Source of the DNA: an uncultured Bacillota bacterium
GTDB taxonomy: Bacteria; Bacillota; Clostridia; Peptostreptococcales; Anaerovoracaceae
Assembly (NCBI GenBank): GCA_946546075.1
Contig: CAMNNV010000019.1
Span: 1-14,016 of the forward strand
Direction of reading: 5' to 3'
Length of the DNA stretch: 14,016 nt
Part shown: piece by piece, positions 13,727 to 14,016 of the stretch
Layout of the letters: the number at the start of each line of letters is the position of its first letter
Position numbering within the stretch: the stretch's first letter is position 1
Made by a program: the position numbers and the translations under genes
Notes under the pieces: generated by a model
What the model was told of the DNA's origin: nothing
Databases searched by the model: none
The model's input: the letters and a program-made list of their open reading frames with translations, nothing else

Positions 13727-13889
13727 CACAGTATAGAAGTTCCTCTCAGAGTGTAAACAAAGGTCCGTTCGAGCACCTCTCGATGCGAATCTTTCTGTTT
13801 TTAGCGGCCACAGATGCTCTCTCCCACATATATGCAAAAACATCTCTATTTTTGGTGGCGTTCCACCATATACGCAACTTTATGCTCTA
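13727..13889. other. Non-coding stretch after the protease gene
   Basis: I see no convincing gene on either strand. A short hairpin TCGAG-CACCT-CTCGA (13764-13778), followed at some distance by TTTCTGTTTTT, might be a weak terminator for the protease unit. A second hairpin, GGTGG-CGTT-CCACC (13854-13867), has no T tract after it. The segment may include the promoter and 5' end of the structured RNA that follows. Confidence 0.4.
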
Positions 13890-14014
13890 TTCTGTGGGAT
13901 CTTGTCAGAACTGAGCGCTTCAGAGTCAATCGATTGAGACGGGGTGCAGCCCCCGGGGCCTTGCATCAAGGACGAAGAGAATGACTTAAGCGGGGGCTGT
14001 GAGCTTCCCTTTTT
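13890..14014 (+). ncRNA. Probable structured RNA or leader, family not identified
   Basis: A run of adjacent self-complementary elements fills this stretch: TTCTG/CAGAA (13890-13894 with 13906-13910), CTGA/TCAG (13911-13914 with 13920-13923), the 12-bp palindrome TCAATCGATTGA (13926-13937), and a perfect 9-bp stem CAGCCCCCG/CGGGGGCTG (13947-13955 with 13991-13999). A terminator hairpin closes the 3' end and shares bases with the last stem. The density of pairings suggests a functional RNA or a riboswitch-like leader for a gene beyond the window. I cannot match it to a named family with confidence, and its 5' end is a guess. Confidence 0.45.
13992..14014 (+). terminator. Intrinsic terminator at the right edge
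   Basis: GGGGGCT (13992-13998) pairs with AGCTTCCC (14002-14009) over 7 bp with one bulged T, closing a 3-nt loop, and five T follow (14010-14014). Its 5' arm is the same G-run used by the 9-bp stem with 13947-13955, so the two folds exclude each other. Confidence 0.65.
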
Positions 14015-14016
14015 GG

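Noticed and set aside
12977..13843. Long open frame on the minus strand, 288 codons
   Set aside because: It lies antisense to the protease gene, which has a full catalytic triad. The translated sequence has no recognisable family features and no good ribosome binding site, so it is a shadow frame.
13850..13870. GGTGGCGTTCCACC as part of a T-box leader
   Set aside because: It is a simple 5-bp hairpin. The conserved T-box sequence around AGGGTGGNACCGCG and a specifier region are not seen.
1..14016. CRISPR arrays, insertion sequences, tRNA or rRNA genes
   Set aside because: No regularly spaced repeats, transposase sequences, terminal inverted repeats with target duplications, or tRNA/rRNA-like sequences were found on reading both strands.

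Overview
The window reads as a moderate-GC anaerobic Firmicute, most likely of class Clostridia. The basis is strong AGGAGG-type ribosome binding sites, U-tailed intrinsic terminators, a GlpP-family antiterminator, an Etf-coupled flavin dehydrogenase set and a YcxB-like protein. This is inferred from gene content, since there is no rRNA or other taxonomic marker. I see no mobile element, CRISPR array, tRNA or frameshift.

Layout. Positions 1-207 hold a possible tail of a plus-strand gene and two terminator hairpins. A minus-strand pair follows, transcribed leftward: a short-chain dehydrogenase (SDR, 1666-2457) and then an FGGY-family sugar/polyol kinase (208-1638). A 320-bp divergent control region (2458-2780) has back-to-back sigma70-type promoters. 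Rightward lies a compact operon: an FAD oxidase resembling alkyl-DHAP synthase (2781-4247), EtfB (4249-5043), EtfA (5040-5927), a second GlcD-like FAD oxidase (5920-7194) and a GlpP-family antiterminator (7204-7818). A BCCT-family transporter (7891-9540), a YcxB-like membrane protein (9622-10146), a class III CoA-transferase (10301-11503), a DUF1015 protein (11676-12926) and a membrane-anchored trypsin-like protease (12929-13726) follow. Terminators at 9574, 10158 and 11529 and promoters at 10228 and 11600 split these into units. The last ~130 bases look like a structured RNA or leader ending in an intrinsic terminator.

How the genes may work together. The kinase and SDR would phosphorylate and oxidise a sugar or polyol. 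The two FAD proteins would oxidise a hydroxy-substrate and pass electrons to EtfAB rather than to an iron-sulfur subunit. The most interesting feature is regulatory. Both divergent transcripts carry an intrinsic terminator in the 5' leader just before the first ribosome binding site, and the two leaders share a matching sequence block: AGAG(A)TAGC, then 11-12 nt, then TTTG(A)CGTGCG..GAA.TTA. The rightward operon encodes a GlpP-type antiterminator, a family known to bind terminator-containing leaders in response to glycerol-3-phosphate. I infer an autoregulated attenuation circuit that controls both operons together, probably sensing a phosphorylated metabolite of the pathway. The substrate cannot be named from the sequence.
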